Origin: Chryseobacterium gleum
GTDB taxonomy: Bacteria > Bacteroidota > Bacteroidia > Flavobacteriales > Schleiferiaceae
Direction of reading: 5' to 3'
DNA length: 64,000 bases
NCBI GenBank assembly: GCA_945883565.1
Contig: CAMCXO010000004.1
Location: forward strand, 92,712-156,711
Shown here piece by piece: positions 33,392 through 43,921 of the stretch (within the stretch, counting starts at the first letter, position 1; each line of letters begins with the position of its first letter). The translations under genes were made by a program, and so were the position numbers. The notes under the pieces are model-generated. The model worked only from the letters and a program-made list of their open reading frames with translations, ran no database searches and had not been told where the DNA came from.

Positions 33392-35419
33392 ATGATAAGA
33401 AAACAGTTAAGTATCTTGACCTTAGGCCTTATAATGATTGCCTGGCAAGCTTGCGAATCGCCAAAAAAAGAAACTGAAGTGAATACCGAAATAGAAAAGG
33501 AGGAATTTCAATGGGAAACCGAACGATTTGCCGATATCCGCATTTTGCGTTACCAAGTAGAGGGTTTTGACCAGTTAACATTAAAGCAAAAAGAGCTGGT
33601 ATTTTATCTTACCCAAGCTGGATTAAGCGGTCGGGATATTATTTATGACCAAAACCATCGCTACAATTTGGCGATACGAAAAACACTCGAACAAATCGTT
33701 CAGAATTATTCGGGCAATAAAGATTCTGAAAATTGGAAAGCTCTTTTAGTTTATGCTAAACGGGTTTGGTTTAGTAATGGCATTCATCATCACTATTCAA
33801 ATCAAAAATTCCAGCCCGAATTCGATAGGGCTTTTTTAGAGGATATTCTTAAAACCAGCAAAATCACATTATCTAATGAGGTATTAGAGGTTATGTTTAA
33901 CCCAAACCTAGATGCCAAAAAAGTAAGCAAAGATGACGGGGTGGATTTGTGTTTAAGCTCATCTGTTAACTTTTATGCGCCTGATATTACCCAGAAAGAA
34001 GTGGAATCCTTCTATCAACAAAGGCTCGACCCTAAAGATGAACAACCTATTTCTCATGGTTTAAATACCAGAGTATCGCGAAATGCCAATGGGCAGTTAA
34101 TGGAAGAAATCTATAAAATAGGAGGTCTTTATTCGACTGCGATTGAGCAGATAGTGTATTGGCTCGACAAGGCCATATCTGTAGCTGAAAACGAAGTACA
34201 GGCCAAGGCATTAAAGCTATTGGTAGAATACTACAAAACCGGTGATTTAAATGTTTGGGATGCTTATAATGTGGCTTGGGTTGAAGCCACTGAAGGTGAT
34301 ATAGACTATATAAACGGATTTATAGAAGTTTATAACGATCCATTAAGCATGAAGGCCAACTACGAAAGCATCGTTCAAATAAAGGACTTCGACGCTTCGG
34401 CGCGAATGGCAGTTGTAAGCCAAAATGTGCAATGGTTTGAGGATCAATCGCCTATTATGGACAATCATAAAAAACTAGATGTGAAAGGCGTAACTTATAA
34501 AACAGTTGTTGTAGCCGGTGAAAGCGGCGATGCTGCGCCTTCAACACCCATTGGAGTTAATTTACCTAATGCCGATTGGATACGTGCCAAACATGGAAGC
34601 AAATCGGTGAGCTTGGCTAACATAGAACACGCTTATGATAAGGCTTCCGGAAAAGGCCTTTTAGAAGAATTTGCTTTCAGTAAAGCAGAACAAGAAAGAG
34701 CCGAGAAGCATGGAGAGTTGGCCTCGAAATTACATACTGCCCTGCACGAAGTCGTAGGTCACGCCAGCGGAAAAATAAACAAAGGCATTGGAAACCCTAA
34801 AGAAACACTTAAAAACTACGCTTCAACTTTAGAGGAGGCCAGAGCCGACTTGGTGGCTTTGTACTACATTATGGATCCAAAGTTAATTGAGTTAGGGCTT
34901 ATGGAAAGCTTAGAAGTTGGCAAAACCGAGTACGAAGGGTATATCCGTAACGGTTTGATGCTACAGCTTAGACGTATACAACCTGGTGAAAACTTGGAAG
35001 AAGATCATATGCGAAACCGCCAGCTGGTTGCGGCATGGGTATTTCAGGCAGGCAAAAGTGAAAATGTAATTGAAAGAAAAACTGTTGAAGGTAAAACCTA
35101 TTTCGTAGTGAACGATTTCGATAAATTAAGAAACCTATTTGGTCAACTTTTACGCGAAATTCAGCGCATTAAAAGCGAGGGCGATTTTGCAGCAGGCAAA
35201 GCATTGGTAGAAACTTATGGTGTTAAGGTAGATTCTTCCTTACATAAGGAAGTGATCGAACGTTCAGCCAAGCTCAATATTCCGCCTTATGCCGGCTTTA
35301 TAAATGCGCAAATTGAGCCTATAATTGAAAACAACGACACGATTAATTTCAAAGTGGTTTACCCCAATGACTTTACCGAACAAATGTTGTTTTACGCCAA
35401 AAACTACAGCTTTTTGTAA
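33392..35419 (+). CDS. M49 family (dipeptidyl-peptidase III-like) lipoprotein
   Basis: A 675-residue zinc peptidase; the ATG at 33392 puts a lipoprotein signal (IAWQAC, Cys about 20) at the N-terminus, while an upstream ATG at 33365 only adds nine residues. The zinc motif reads HEVVGH (452-457), matching the HExxGH type of the trimmed M49 family motif, and EEARAD follows about 38 residues later. M49 enzymes remove dipeptides from the N-terminus of peptides. The lipid anchor suggests an envelope location, unlike cytosolic DPP III. Some databases mislabel this family as dihydrofolate reductase. Confidence 0.88.
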   Translation: MIRKQLSILTLGLIMIAWQACESPKKETEVNTEIEKEEFQWETERFADIRILRYQVEGFDQLTLKQKELVFYLTQAGLSGRDIIYDQNHRYNLAIRKTLEQIVQNYSGNKDSENWKALLVYAKRVWFSNGIHHHYSNQKFQPEFDRAFLEDILKTSKITLSNEVLEVMFNPNLDAKKVSKDDGVDLCLSSSVNFYAPDITQKEVESFYQQRLDPKDEQPISHGLNTRVSRNANGQLMEEIYKIGGLYSTAIEQIVYWLDKAISVAENEVQAKALKLLVEYYKTGDLNVWDAYNVAWVEATEGDIDYINGFIEVYNDPLSMKANYESIVQIKDFDASARMAVVSQNVQWFEDQSPIMDNHKKLDVKGVTYKTVVVAGESGDAAPSTPIGVNLPNADWIRAKHGSKSVSLANIEHAYDKASGKGLLEEFAFSKAEQERAEKHGELASKLHTALHEVVGHASGKINKGIGNPKETLKNYASTLEEARADLVALYYIMDPKLIELGLMESLEVGKTEYEGYIRNGLMLQLRRIQPGENLEEDHMRNRQLVAAWVFQAGKSENVIERKTVEGKTYFVVNDFDKLRNLFGQLLREIQRIKSEGDFAAGKALVETYGVKVDSSLHKEVIERSAKLNIPPYAGFINAQIEPIIENNDTINFKVVYPNDFTEQMLFYAKNYSFL

Positions 35420-35521
35420 AACCTAGAGCTTCAAAATTCTATTGTGCCATTTATTAACCAAACTGTCAAAAAAGCTGTGTACAACTCCGGATTAAAGCTG
35501 CTCTAAGCCGAAGTTAAGCCG

Positions 35522-35529
35522 TATTTTTG
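35522..35529 (+). promoter_or_regulatory. Bacteroidota-type -7 element upstream of gyrB
   Basis: TATTTTTG matches TAnnTTTG, 32 bases before the gyrB ATG. A clear TTTG -33 element at 17 to 20 bases upstream is not seen. It fits the start of the long run from gyrB to rsmE. Confidence 0.4.
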
Positions 35530-35537
35530 GCCGTTGA

Positions 35538-37505
<1,968 letters not shown>

Positions 37506-37529
37506 GCCAAAACCAATTCCCAATACCAG

Positions 37530-38366
37530 ATGAGCGAACGCATTGTTAAGGTAGGATCTATAAACTGTGGCAGCAAAGACCTTTTCTTGATTTCAGGTCC
37601 TTGTGTTATAGAAAAAGAGGCCATAATGTTTGAAGTGGCTGAAAAACTAAAACGGTTTTCTGAAAAAACGGGAGTTCAGGTAATTTATAAATCTTCTTTC
37701 CAAAAAGACAACCGCAGTTCAGTTGACTTTTACCAAGGTCCTGGTTTAGAAGCTGGTTTGCGTATTTTAGAACGCATTAAAACCGATTTTGGCTTTCCTG
37801 TTTTAAGCGATGTTCACTACCCTAGTCAGATTTCTGAAGCAGCCAAGGTTTTGGATGTCATTCAAATCCCAGCCTATTTGGTGATGCAAACTACTTTGGT
37901 GGTAGAAGCTGCCAAAACTCAAAAGGTGATAAACTTAAAGCATGGACAGTTTTTGGCTCCTGAGAATATGATTAAACCCACTCAAAAAGTGGAGTCGACG
38001 GGAAATCATCAAATTATTTTAACCGAAAGGGGATATACGTTTGGTTACAATGATTTGGTTGTTGATCCTCGTTCTTTTTATCATTTACAAAAAACCGGTT
38101 ATCCGGTGGTTTTCGATGTAACCCATAGTATTCGTAAGTACGGAATTCCCAGTGCCGATCCTTCGGGGGGAGCGCGTCAGTATTTAGACGTTCTGGCGCG
38201 AGCTTCGGTGGCCGCCGGTATTGATGGTTTGTTCATAGAAACTCACCCCTGCCCTAGTGAAGCCCTTTGCGATGCAGCCAGTCAACTAAATATTAACCAG
38301 CTGGAAGATTTCATTAAACCCTTACTCGAAATTCACCAAATTGCGGGTCAATACCGCACGCTTTAA
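37530..38366 (+). CDS. kdsA: 3-deoxy-8-phosphooctulonate synthase (Kdo-8-phosphate synthase)
   Basis: Condenses phosphoenolpyruvate with arabinose-5-phosphate, the first committed step to Kdo for lipopolysaccharide. The 278-residue barrel shows SGPCVIE (22-28), YKSSFQKDNRSS, LKHGQFLAP, TERGYTFGYNDLVVDPRS and DVTHSI. Cys25 at the position of the metal ligand (N26 in E. coli) marks it as a metal-dependent enzyme. It is 24 bases after gyrB and 27 before the transaldolase-CBS gene, with kdsC next. Confidence 0.96.
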   Translation: MSERIVKVGSINCGSKDLFLISGPCVIEKEAIMFEVAEKLKRFSEKTGVQVIYKSSFQKDNRSSVDFYQGPGLEAGLRILERIKTDFGFPVLSDVHYPSQISEAAKVLDVIQIPAYLVMQTTLVVEAAKTQKVINLKHGQFLAPENMIKPTQKVESTGNHQIILTERGYTFGYNDLVVDPRSFYHLQKTGYPVVFDVTHSIRKYGIPSADPSGGARQYLDVLARASVAAGIDGLFIETHPCPSEALCDAASQLNINQLEDFIKPLLEIHQIAGQYRTL

Positions 38367-38393
38367 TTTACAGGTTCTTTAATAATCACGACC

Positions 38394-39410
38394 ATGGAAC
38401 TATATCTCGACTCAGCCGACATTAAAGAAATAGAAGCCGCTTTTAAATTGGGTTTTTTGTCTGGCCTCACCACTACGCCTACATTTATGCATAGGCATGG
38501 TATTACCGATATTGATGGCACCATCATTAAACTGTCTCAAATCGTGCCTATTCTTCAAATTGAAGCACTTGGTAAAACTGCCGACGAAATTGTTTCTGAA
38601 GCTTACCGCCAAGATGCATTGGGCCTCGACCGGAATAAAACGGTTTACAAAATACCTATTTCTATGGAAGGGGTTAAGGCGTGTAAACGCTTAGTTGATG
38701 ATGGTTTTATGGTTAACATCCATTTGGTTTACACCCTTCAACAAGCTTATATGGCTATGGCCGCCGGCGCCACTTATGTTTGCCCACTGGTAGGCCGGTT
38801 ACAAGATCAAGGCCAAGATGCGCTTGGTCTGGTTCAGCAGTGTGTTGAAGCGGTGAATTATTATGGCTACAACACTAAAATCATGTTTTCAAGTGTTCGT
38901 AATGTAGAACATGTTAGAAATGCCATTAACATAGGGGTACACACTGTAACTGTGCCTTGGAAAATTATGCAACAGTTAACCGAAAACCATTTCACCTCTT
39001 TGGGAACCAATGAGTTTTTTGCTCACACCCGATTAATGACCGTTACGGTGAAAGAATTGGTTAGTGGTGTTAACCCCGTTGTTAAGCCCAATCAAACGGT
39101 GAGCGAAGCCTTGGTTGTTATGACAGAAGGTGGATTTGGGGCTGTTACTGTAGTAAATGACAATGGCCACCCCATAGGCATATTTACCGATGGTGATTTG
39201 CGTAGATTGGTTTCGACCGAAGGCGGTAAAGCCGTAGAAAAAAAGATTAGTGAACTCAAAATGCATTCACCTTTAGCCATAGAAGGACTCGAACTTCTTT
39301 ATACAGCCGATGCTATTTTTCGCGAAAAACAAGTAGATACTTTGGTAGTAACCGAAGGTGGAAAAGCTATTGGCATGTTAGATATTCAAGACGTTTTACA
39401 AAACCAGTGA
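38394..39410 (+). CDS. Transaldolase/fructose-6-phosphate aldolase-like barrel fused to KdsD-type CBS pair
   Basis: A 338-residue two-domain protein. Residues 1-215 match the FSA/TalC barrel: LYLDSAD (D6), Schiff-base K86 in YKIPIS, R135 in VGRLQDQG, and FSS at the third site. Two donor-site positions differ: LTTTP (T28) instead of TTNP, and C130 where FSA has A129. Residues 222-338 are two CBS motifs with IFTDGDLRR, a stretch known from KdsD/KpsF. The gene lies between kdsA and kdsC, and its stop overlaps the kdsC GTG by four bases. It may make, recycle or sense arabinose-5-phosphate. A plain transaldolase or FSA is the alternative. Confidence 0.88.
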   Translation: MELYLDSADIKEIEAAFKLGFLSGLTTTPTFMHRHGITDIDGTIIKLSQIVPILQIEALGKTADEIVSEAYRQDALGLDRNKTVYKIPISMEGVKACKRLVDDGFMVNIHLVYTLQQAYMAMAAGATYVCPLVGRLQDQGQDALGLVQQCVEAVNYYGYNTKIMFSSVRNVEHVRNAINIGVHTVTVPWKIMQQLTENHFTSLGTNEFFAHTRLMTVTVKELVSGVNPVVKPNQTVSEALVVMTEGGFGAVTVVNDNGHPIGIFTDGDLRRLVSTEGGKAVEKKISELKMHSPLAIEGLELLYTADAIFREKQVDTLVVTEGGKAIGMLDIQDVLQNQ

Positions 39411-40099
39411 ACAACGGTTTTGGACTAAATGCCTTTGTTGAAGCCGGCTTGCACCTCCATCTTAGTGCAGAATCCCTTCACTTAAAACTAAGTCGCATAA
39501 AACTTTTGCTCTTTGATTGGGATGGAGTTTTTAACAACGGTTCGAAAATTAGTGATAAGGGTAGTGGTTTTAGTGAAATCGATAGCCTTGGCCTTAATCT
39601 GCTTCGCTATGGTTTATGGCTTAGAAATCAAAAAATGCCATTGGCAGTAGTTTTAAGTGGTGCCAAGAACGATTTGGCCATACAATTTGCAGAACGTGAG
39701 CATTTTAATGCTGTTTATACCAACTACAAAGACAAAAGTGCAGCTCTAGACAGATTGCTAGATAATTATGGGATTTCAGAAGAGCATGTGGCCTTTTTTT
39801 TCGATGACGTTTTGGATTTAGGCGTAGCGGCTCGTTGCGGGATTAGAATATTCTTTGGTCGTCATCATTCACCGGCTCTAGCCGAGTTTGTAGAAAATGA
39901 AAATCTAGCCGATATCTTACCTGCCAAAACCGGGGGACAAAATGCGTTGAGAGAAATAGCCGATTTAATGCTCTGTTCACTAGAAAAGTACCCACAGGTT
40001 TTATCGGATCGAATGTCTCTTTCAACCTCATATTTAACCTATTGGGAAGAACGTCAGTTTTTGTCGACCATCGTGAACGAATTTCGCGAACGTCTTTAG
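39407..40099 (+). CDS. kdsC: KdsC-like HAD phosphatase (Kdo-8-phosphate phosphatase)
   Basis: Removes phosphate from Kdo-8-phosphate. The 230-residue protein has the HAD nucleophile pair D37 and D39 in LLLFDWDGVFNNG, the VLSG motif II, and FFFDDVLDLGVAARCG as motif IV with KdsC-like wording. The N-terminal 28 residues and the C-terminal 60 are extra to the KdsC core. The start is GTG within GTGA overlapping the previous stop; no ATG lies upstream in frame. Context next to kdsA supports the assignment. Confidence 0.85.
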   Translation: MNNGFGLNAFVEAGLHLHLSAESLHLKLSRIKLLLFDWDGVFNNGSKISDKGSGFSEIDSLGLNLLRYGLWLRNQKMPLAVVLSGAKNDLAIQFAEREHFNAVYTNYKDKSAALDRLLDNYGISEEHVAFFFDDVLDLGVAARCGIRIFFGRHHSPALAEFVENENLADILPAKTGGQNALREIADLMLCSLEKYPQVLSDRMSLSTSYLTYWEERQFLSTIVNEFRERL

Positions 40100-40101
40100 A
40101 T

Positions 40102-40566
40102 ATGAAGGCCCGTTCTAAACAAACCATCGGTTTAACAGATAAAATCGACTTTGTTGAGTTTGGAATGGAAAACATTGATTGTAAAATTGATACGGGAGCC
40201 AATACCTCAGCTTTACATTGTCATAAAGTTCAACTAATCGAAACGGAAGAAAAACCTTTTGTTCAATTCTATTTACTTGATCCGGCCCATCCCGCTTATT
40301 GCCAGCAGGCATTTAGAGCGTACGATTTTAAAGAGCGAAAAGTAAAAAGCTCATTTGGAAATGCTCAAAATCGGTTTTCTATCAAAACCAAAATACAATT
40401 CATGGGCCGCACATTTAAAACAGAATTCACATTAAGCGACAGAGGTAAAATGCGATTTCCCATATTATTGGGGAAACGATTTCTTAAAGGAAGGTTCTTA
40501 GTTGATGTAACATTACATCATGTATCTTTCCATTCAAAGATTTCGAAAGAGGTATTATCCAAATGA
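40102..40566 (+). CDS. RimB/AtcP-type retropepsin-like protease (DUF ATP-dependent zinc protease)
   Basis: A 154-residue protein from the ATG at 40102; the longer frame from 40042 overlaps kdsC. It has the retropepsin-like motif DTGANTSAL with D30, an aspartic-protease signature despite the old name zinc protease. RimB partners of RimK trim the glutamate tail on ribosomal protein S6, as known in Pseudomonas. Its stop overlaps the rimK start (ATGA). Pairing with rimK supports the role. Confidence 0.88.
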   Translation: MKARSKQTIGLTDKIDFVEFGMENIDCKIDTGANTSALHCHKVQLIETEEKPFVQFYLLDPAHPAYCQQAFRAYDFKERKVKSSFGNAQNRFSIKTKIQFMGRTFKTEFTLSDRGKMRFPILLGKRFLKGRFLVDVTLHHVSFHSKISKEVLSK

Positions 40567-41477
40567 ATATTATAATTCTTTCTACCAACCCACAATTGTA
40601 TTCTACACAAAGGCTTGTAGAAGCAGCTTTAAAAAGAGGGCATACAGCAAAAGTGATGAACCATACACGTGCTTATGTGGTAATGGAAAGCGGTCATAAT
40701 AATGTTTACTATAAAGACCATGTGGTGAGCGAGGTAGATGCCATTATTCCGAGAATTGGAGCCAGTGTTACGTTTTATGGCAGCTCCATTATTCGGCAGT
40801 TCGAAATGAAAAAGGTGTTTACAACAGTTAGTTCTTTGGCTTTAGTACGTTCGCGCGATAAGCTTCGTGCGATGCAGATTTTGGCCCGCCATGGTGTTGG
40901 TATTCCAAAAACTGCATTTGCAAGAAACCCTAGCGATGTTAATCATCTCATTCAGCAAGTGGGTGGAGCACCTTTAATAGTGAAACTTCTAGAGGGTACT
41001 CAAGGCCTTGGGGTGGTATTGGCCGAAACCGACACGGCTGCCCGCAGTGTTATAGAAGCTTTTTATGGTATTTCGGCCAATATTTTGGTTCAAGAGTTTA
41101 TAGAAGAAGCAAAAGGGGCTGATATTCGATGTATTGTAATAGATGGGAAAGTGGTTGCTGCCTACCAACGACAAAGCAAAGAGGGTGAGTTTAGAAGCAA
41201 TTTACACCGCGGGGGCAGTGGTATTCCGGTTAAATTGAGTAAAACAGAAAAAGAAATGGCAGTAAAAGCGTCTAAGGCGTTAGGCTTAGACATGGCAGGA
41301 GTAGATATGCTGCGATCTAAACGTGGACCACTTATTTTGGAAGTGAACTCCTCTCCTGGATTAAAAGGTGTTGAAAAAGCTACCGGAATTGATGTGGCTG
41401 GCAAAATGATTGCCTATATCGAAAAGCAAAATCAAAAAACAGGCGGACCTACAAAACGCGATAAAATAGGTGCATGA
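40563..41477 (+). CDS. rimK: RimK-type alpha-L-glutamate ligase
   Basis: A 304-residue ATP-grasp ligase that adds glutamates to the C-terminus of ribosomal protein S6 or to other acceptors. ATP-grasp features seen: [38 protein letters not shown], and the metal site [13 protein letters not shown]. It overlaps rimB by four bases and rsmE by four bases. The acceptor cannot be fixed from the sequence. Confidence 0.93.
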   Translation: MNIIILSTNPQLYSTQRLVEAALKRGHTAKVMNHTRAYVVMESGHNNVYYKDHVVSEVDAIIPRIGASVTFYGSSIIRQFEMKKVFTTVSSLALVRSRDKLRAMQILARHGVGIPKTAFARNPSDVNHLIQQVGGAPLIVKLLEGTQGLGVVLAETDTAARSVIEAFYGISANILVQEFIEEAKGADIRCIVIDGKVVAAYQRQSKEGEFRSNLHRGGSGIPVKLSKTEKEMAVKASKALGLDMAGVDMLRSKRGPLILEVNSSPGLKGVEKATGIDVAGKMIAYIEKQNQKTGGPTKRDKIGA

Positions 41478-42163
41478 ACTTGTTCTACGCACCAAACTTC
41501 CCGAATGACCCTTTTTTACCTCTCGAAGAGGCCTTTCACGCCCTTAAAGTCTTGCGATTAAATCCTGGCGAGAGCATTCAAGTTACAAACGGACAAGGTT
41601 CTTTTTTCTCGGCTATATTGCTGAACAGCAACGAAAAAAAGTGCGGTCTTCAACTTCAATCTAGCTGGGAAGATGCTTATGGTTTTTCTCAAAATCCCGT
41701 TCATTTGGCCATAGCGCCAACCAAAAATGCCGATCGAATGGAATGGTTGGTAGAAAAAGCTGTGGAAATGGGCGTTGCACAAATCAGTCCCTTACATTGT
41801 ACACGTAGCGAACGCCGGCATATTAGAACCGATCGATGGGAAAAAATTGCCGTTTCTGCTATGAAACAATCGTTACGTTCAAAACTACCCTTGATTAATA
41901 GTTTCCAAAGTTTAGAGAGGTTTATTAAGAATAATTCATTGAACAAAAACCCTTGTTTTATCGCTCACTGCATTCCCTCTACCAAACAAGATCTACATAT
42001 TTTGCCTAAAACTGCTGTCACCATTCTTATAGGACCTGAAGGCGATTTCAGCCCTGAAGAGGTTGAATTGGCCGAAAATAATGGCTATGTTGGCTTATCG
42101 CTTGGGCATTACAGATTAAGAACCGAGACAGCGGCTTTAAAGGCCTTAGCCCATTTTCTTTAG
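41474..42163 (+). CDS. rsmE: 16S rRNA (uracil-1498-N3)-methyltransferase RsmE
   Basis: A 229-residue SPOUT methyltransferase that modifies U1498 of 16S rRNA. It has an N-terminal PUA-like domain ([12 protein letters not shown]) and the SAM-binding knot with [11 protein letters not shown] and [12 protein letters not shown]. It closes the gyrB-kds-rimK run and is convergent with the dehydrogenase gene. Confidence 0.96.
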   Translation: MNLFYAPNFPNDPFLPLEEAFHALKVLRLNPGESIQVTNGQGSFFSAILLNSNEKKCGLQLQSSWEDAYGFSQNPVHLAIAPTKNADRMEWLVEKAVEMGVAQISPLHCTRSERRHIRTDRWEKIAVSAMKQSLRSKLPLINSFQSLERFIKNNSLNKNPCFIAHCIPSTKQDLHILPKTAVTILIGPEGDFSPEEVELAENNGYVGLSLGHYRLRTETAALKALAHFL

Positions 42164-42181
42164 GAAAAATGGCGAGGGGTT

Positions 42182-43405
42182 TTAAACCACCAGACCTACA
42201 TAATCCGATAAATACTTGAAATCGTTGGTGAGCGTGCCTCCTTCAGTTTCCATGGCCTTGTTGAGAACACTTTCAGCATCTCCATTAAAGAAATGAGGCA
42301 GAATATTGAAGATGAACTCTTTGCCAAAATCTTCAGAGGCATCGCGCGGCAATTCACATGGCAAATTGTCAACTGCCATCACGCCAACTGAATTCGTGCT
42401 ACCAAACTTTACTTCATCTCCGGTAAAACGGTTGTAACCGTACAATGGCTCAGCTATGGTTGAAGTACGCAAAGTAGTGGCTATTGGACCTTCTACATCG
42501 CAACTAACATCGGCTACGAGTTCTACGCTAAAATCAGGGGCCTGAACATCGTGTTTATCGAAAAAAATGGGGCTTCCTTTTTCCCAATAATGCCCGGATA
42601 TATAAAGATGAGCCACTTTGGTAAAGGGAGTAAAAGCCGATTCGAATTGCTCCGGATTAGCATAAAAATCAGCATTTCTAAACACACGGCCATCTAAGCG
42701 CCTCACATAATCTTGAACCCCTAAGCTGGTAAACACAGGTTCGTTAAAGGTTTGCATCAAAAAATCGAAGGCGCGAACTTCACGCATTCCCAAATCGCGA
42801 AGCACTTCTAAAATACCACTTGCTACCCTACCTCTGCCAGTGGTAACCAATTTAAAGTTGTTTGGAAGCCTTACCTTTTTCAATTCTTTCCTCATTTCAC
42901 TTCTATCAAATAGTTGATTGGCCGGTTTAAGACTAAAGCTATTTTTTAGAAGTCCCCAGGCCAACAAGCCATTATATGCCCCCACAATACCAGCATATTT
43001 TCCAAACCCAATGAGACGTCTTTCTGATTCGTCGGTAAGAAGTTCCCAGTCTATAAGCCGAATGTGTTTATCTAAAATAGCCCGAAGTAAAGCTTTGTTG
43101 GCTGCTTGTTTTTTAAAGGTATGCGAAAAAAACATATAAGTTTTGTTTGGAATCAAAGCATTTACAGCCACCTCCTTTACCCCAAGCAGTAGTTCACAAT
43201 GGTTAAGATCATCCACTACCTGTATCCCTTCGTTCAGGTATTCTTGATTAGAAAATATTCTTATTTCACTCGATTGCACCCAAAATTTTAGCTCAGGGTG
43301 GGCTTGCTGAATGGCTGCACATTGCTTCGGACTAAGCACCACGCGCTTATCGGGTGGCAGCTTGGTTTCAGCAATAAGACCAATGTTGAGGGGGTATGTA
43401 AACAT
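42182..43405 (-). CDS. Saccharopine dehydrogenase/alanine dehydrogenase-family oxidoreductase
   Basis: A 407-residue NAD(P)-binding enzyme. The N-terminal domain carries K-R-VVLSPKQC in the style of AlaDH/PNT and lysine-forming saccharopine dehydrogenases; RLIGFGKYAGIVGAYNGL matches the fungal Lys1 class (AFGRYAGIxGAYNG). The central Rossmann part has TTGRGRVASG. No lysine-degradation gene is near. The exact substrate is open. The start is an ATG at 43405, divergent from the tmRNA. Confidence 0.75.
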   Translation of the reverse strand: MFTYPLNIGLIAETKLPPDKRVVLSPKQCAAIQQAHPELKFWVQSSEIRIFSNQEYLNEGIQVVDDLNHCELLLGVKEVAVNALIPNKTYMFFSHTFKKQAANKALLRAILDKHIRLIDWELLTDESERRLIGFGKYAGIVGAYNGLLAWGLLKNSFSLKPANQLFDRSEMRKELKKVRLPNNFKLVTTGRGRVASGILEVLRDLGMREVRAFDFLMQTFNEPVFTSLGVQDYVRRLDGRVFRNADFYANPEQFESAFTPFTKVAHLYISGHYWEKGSPIFFDKHDVQAPDFSVELVADVSCDVEGPIATTLRTSTIAEPLYGYNRFTGDEVKFGSTNSVGVMAVDNLPCELPRDASEDFGKEFIFNILPHFFNGDAESVLNKAMETEGGTLTNDFKYLSDYVGLVV

Positions 43406-43421
43406 AGCCGCGAATATAGCT

Positions 43422-43429
43422 TATCTTTG
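43422..43429 (+). promoter_or_regulatory. -7 element of the tmRNA promoter
   Basis: TATCTTTG matches TAnnTTTG and lies 14 bases before the predicted mature 5' end of tmRNA at 43444. A clear -33 TTTG is not seen. Confidence 0.5.
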
Positions 43430-43443
43430 CGGGCTCATTTGCC

Positions 43444-43836
43444 GGGGCTGACTGGTTTTGACAGCAGGCTGAGGCGAAATGTAAGCATGCCGGGCCATGG
43501 GGATGTAGCCCGTTAATATCATGCCTCAAACCATAACTGGCGATAACAACTACGCGCTTGCCGCCTAATCGAGCGATAGCCGATTAAGCTAATTGCATAC
43601 AAGGTATGTGAGCAAGCCATTTCCCGAAAGCCCACGTCTGGTGGCGTTCGATTAGGAGGTGCAGCAAAACCGGACTGGACAATCTCTTGCTGTGCGGGTT
43701 TGTCGAGAAATAACAGCTAAGTATTTGTTAGGCTGGTTGTGGCCGGACACATACCGAAAACCAATTGCAACCTAAGCATGTAGAAAGCATTGCGTGTCCC
43801 TGTTTGGACGCGGGTTCGACTCCCGCCAGCTCCACA
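43444..43836 (+). ncRNA. ssrA: tmRNA (trans-translation RNA)
   Basis: The 5' end GGGGCTGACTGG and the 3' end with GGGTTCGACTCCCGCCAGCTCC form a tRNA-like acceptor stem: GGGGCTG pairs with CAGCTCC, and the T arm is complete. The tag frame at 43539-43568 reads GGC GAT AAC AAC TAC GCG CTT GCC GCC TAA, giving tag (A)GDNNYALAA, close to the GENNYALAA form seen in this phylum. The genome-encoded end is ACA, so CCA is probably added later. The RNA rescues stalled ribosomes with SmpB. Confidence 0.97.
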
Positions 43837-43845
43837 ACCTAGAAC

Positions 43846-43879
43846 CCTAAACCCTTGCAAGAAGGTTTAGGTTTTTTTT
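43846..43879 (+). terminator. Intrinsic terminator of ssrA
   Basis: CCTAAACC (43846-43853) pairs with GGTTTAGG (43864-43871), loop of 10 bases, followed by eight T. It lies 10 bases after the tmRNA end. Confidence 0.85.
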
Positions 43880-43921
43880 GTTATCAGCTTTCCTATAGCC
43901 AAACGGTTTCGCTTTTCATTC

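Noticed and set aside
39407..40099. Reading kdsC as a YrbI/NeuA-type nonulosonic acid enzyme
   Set aside because: The neighbouring synthase carries Kdo-8-phosphate synthase motifs (SGPCVIE, LKHGQFLAP), not NeuB motifs, so the Kdo reading is better supported.
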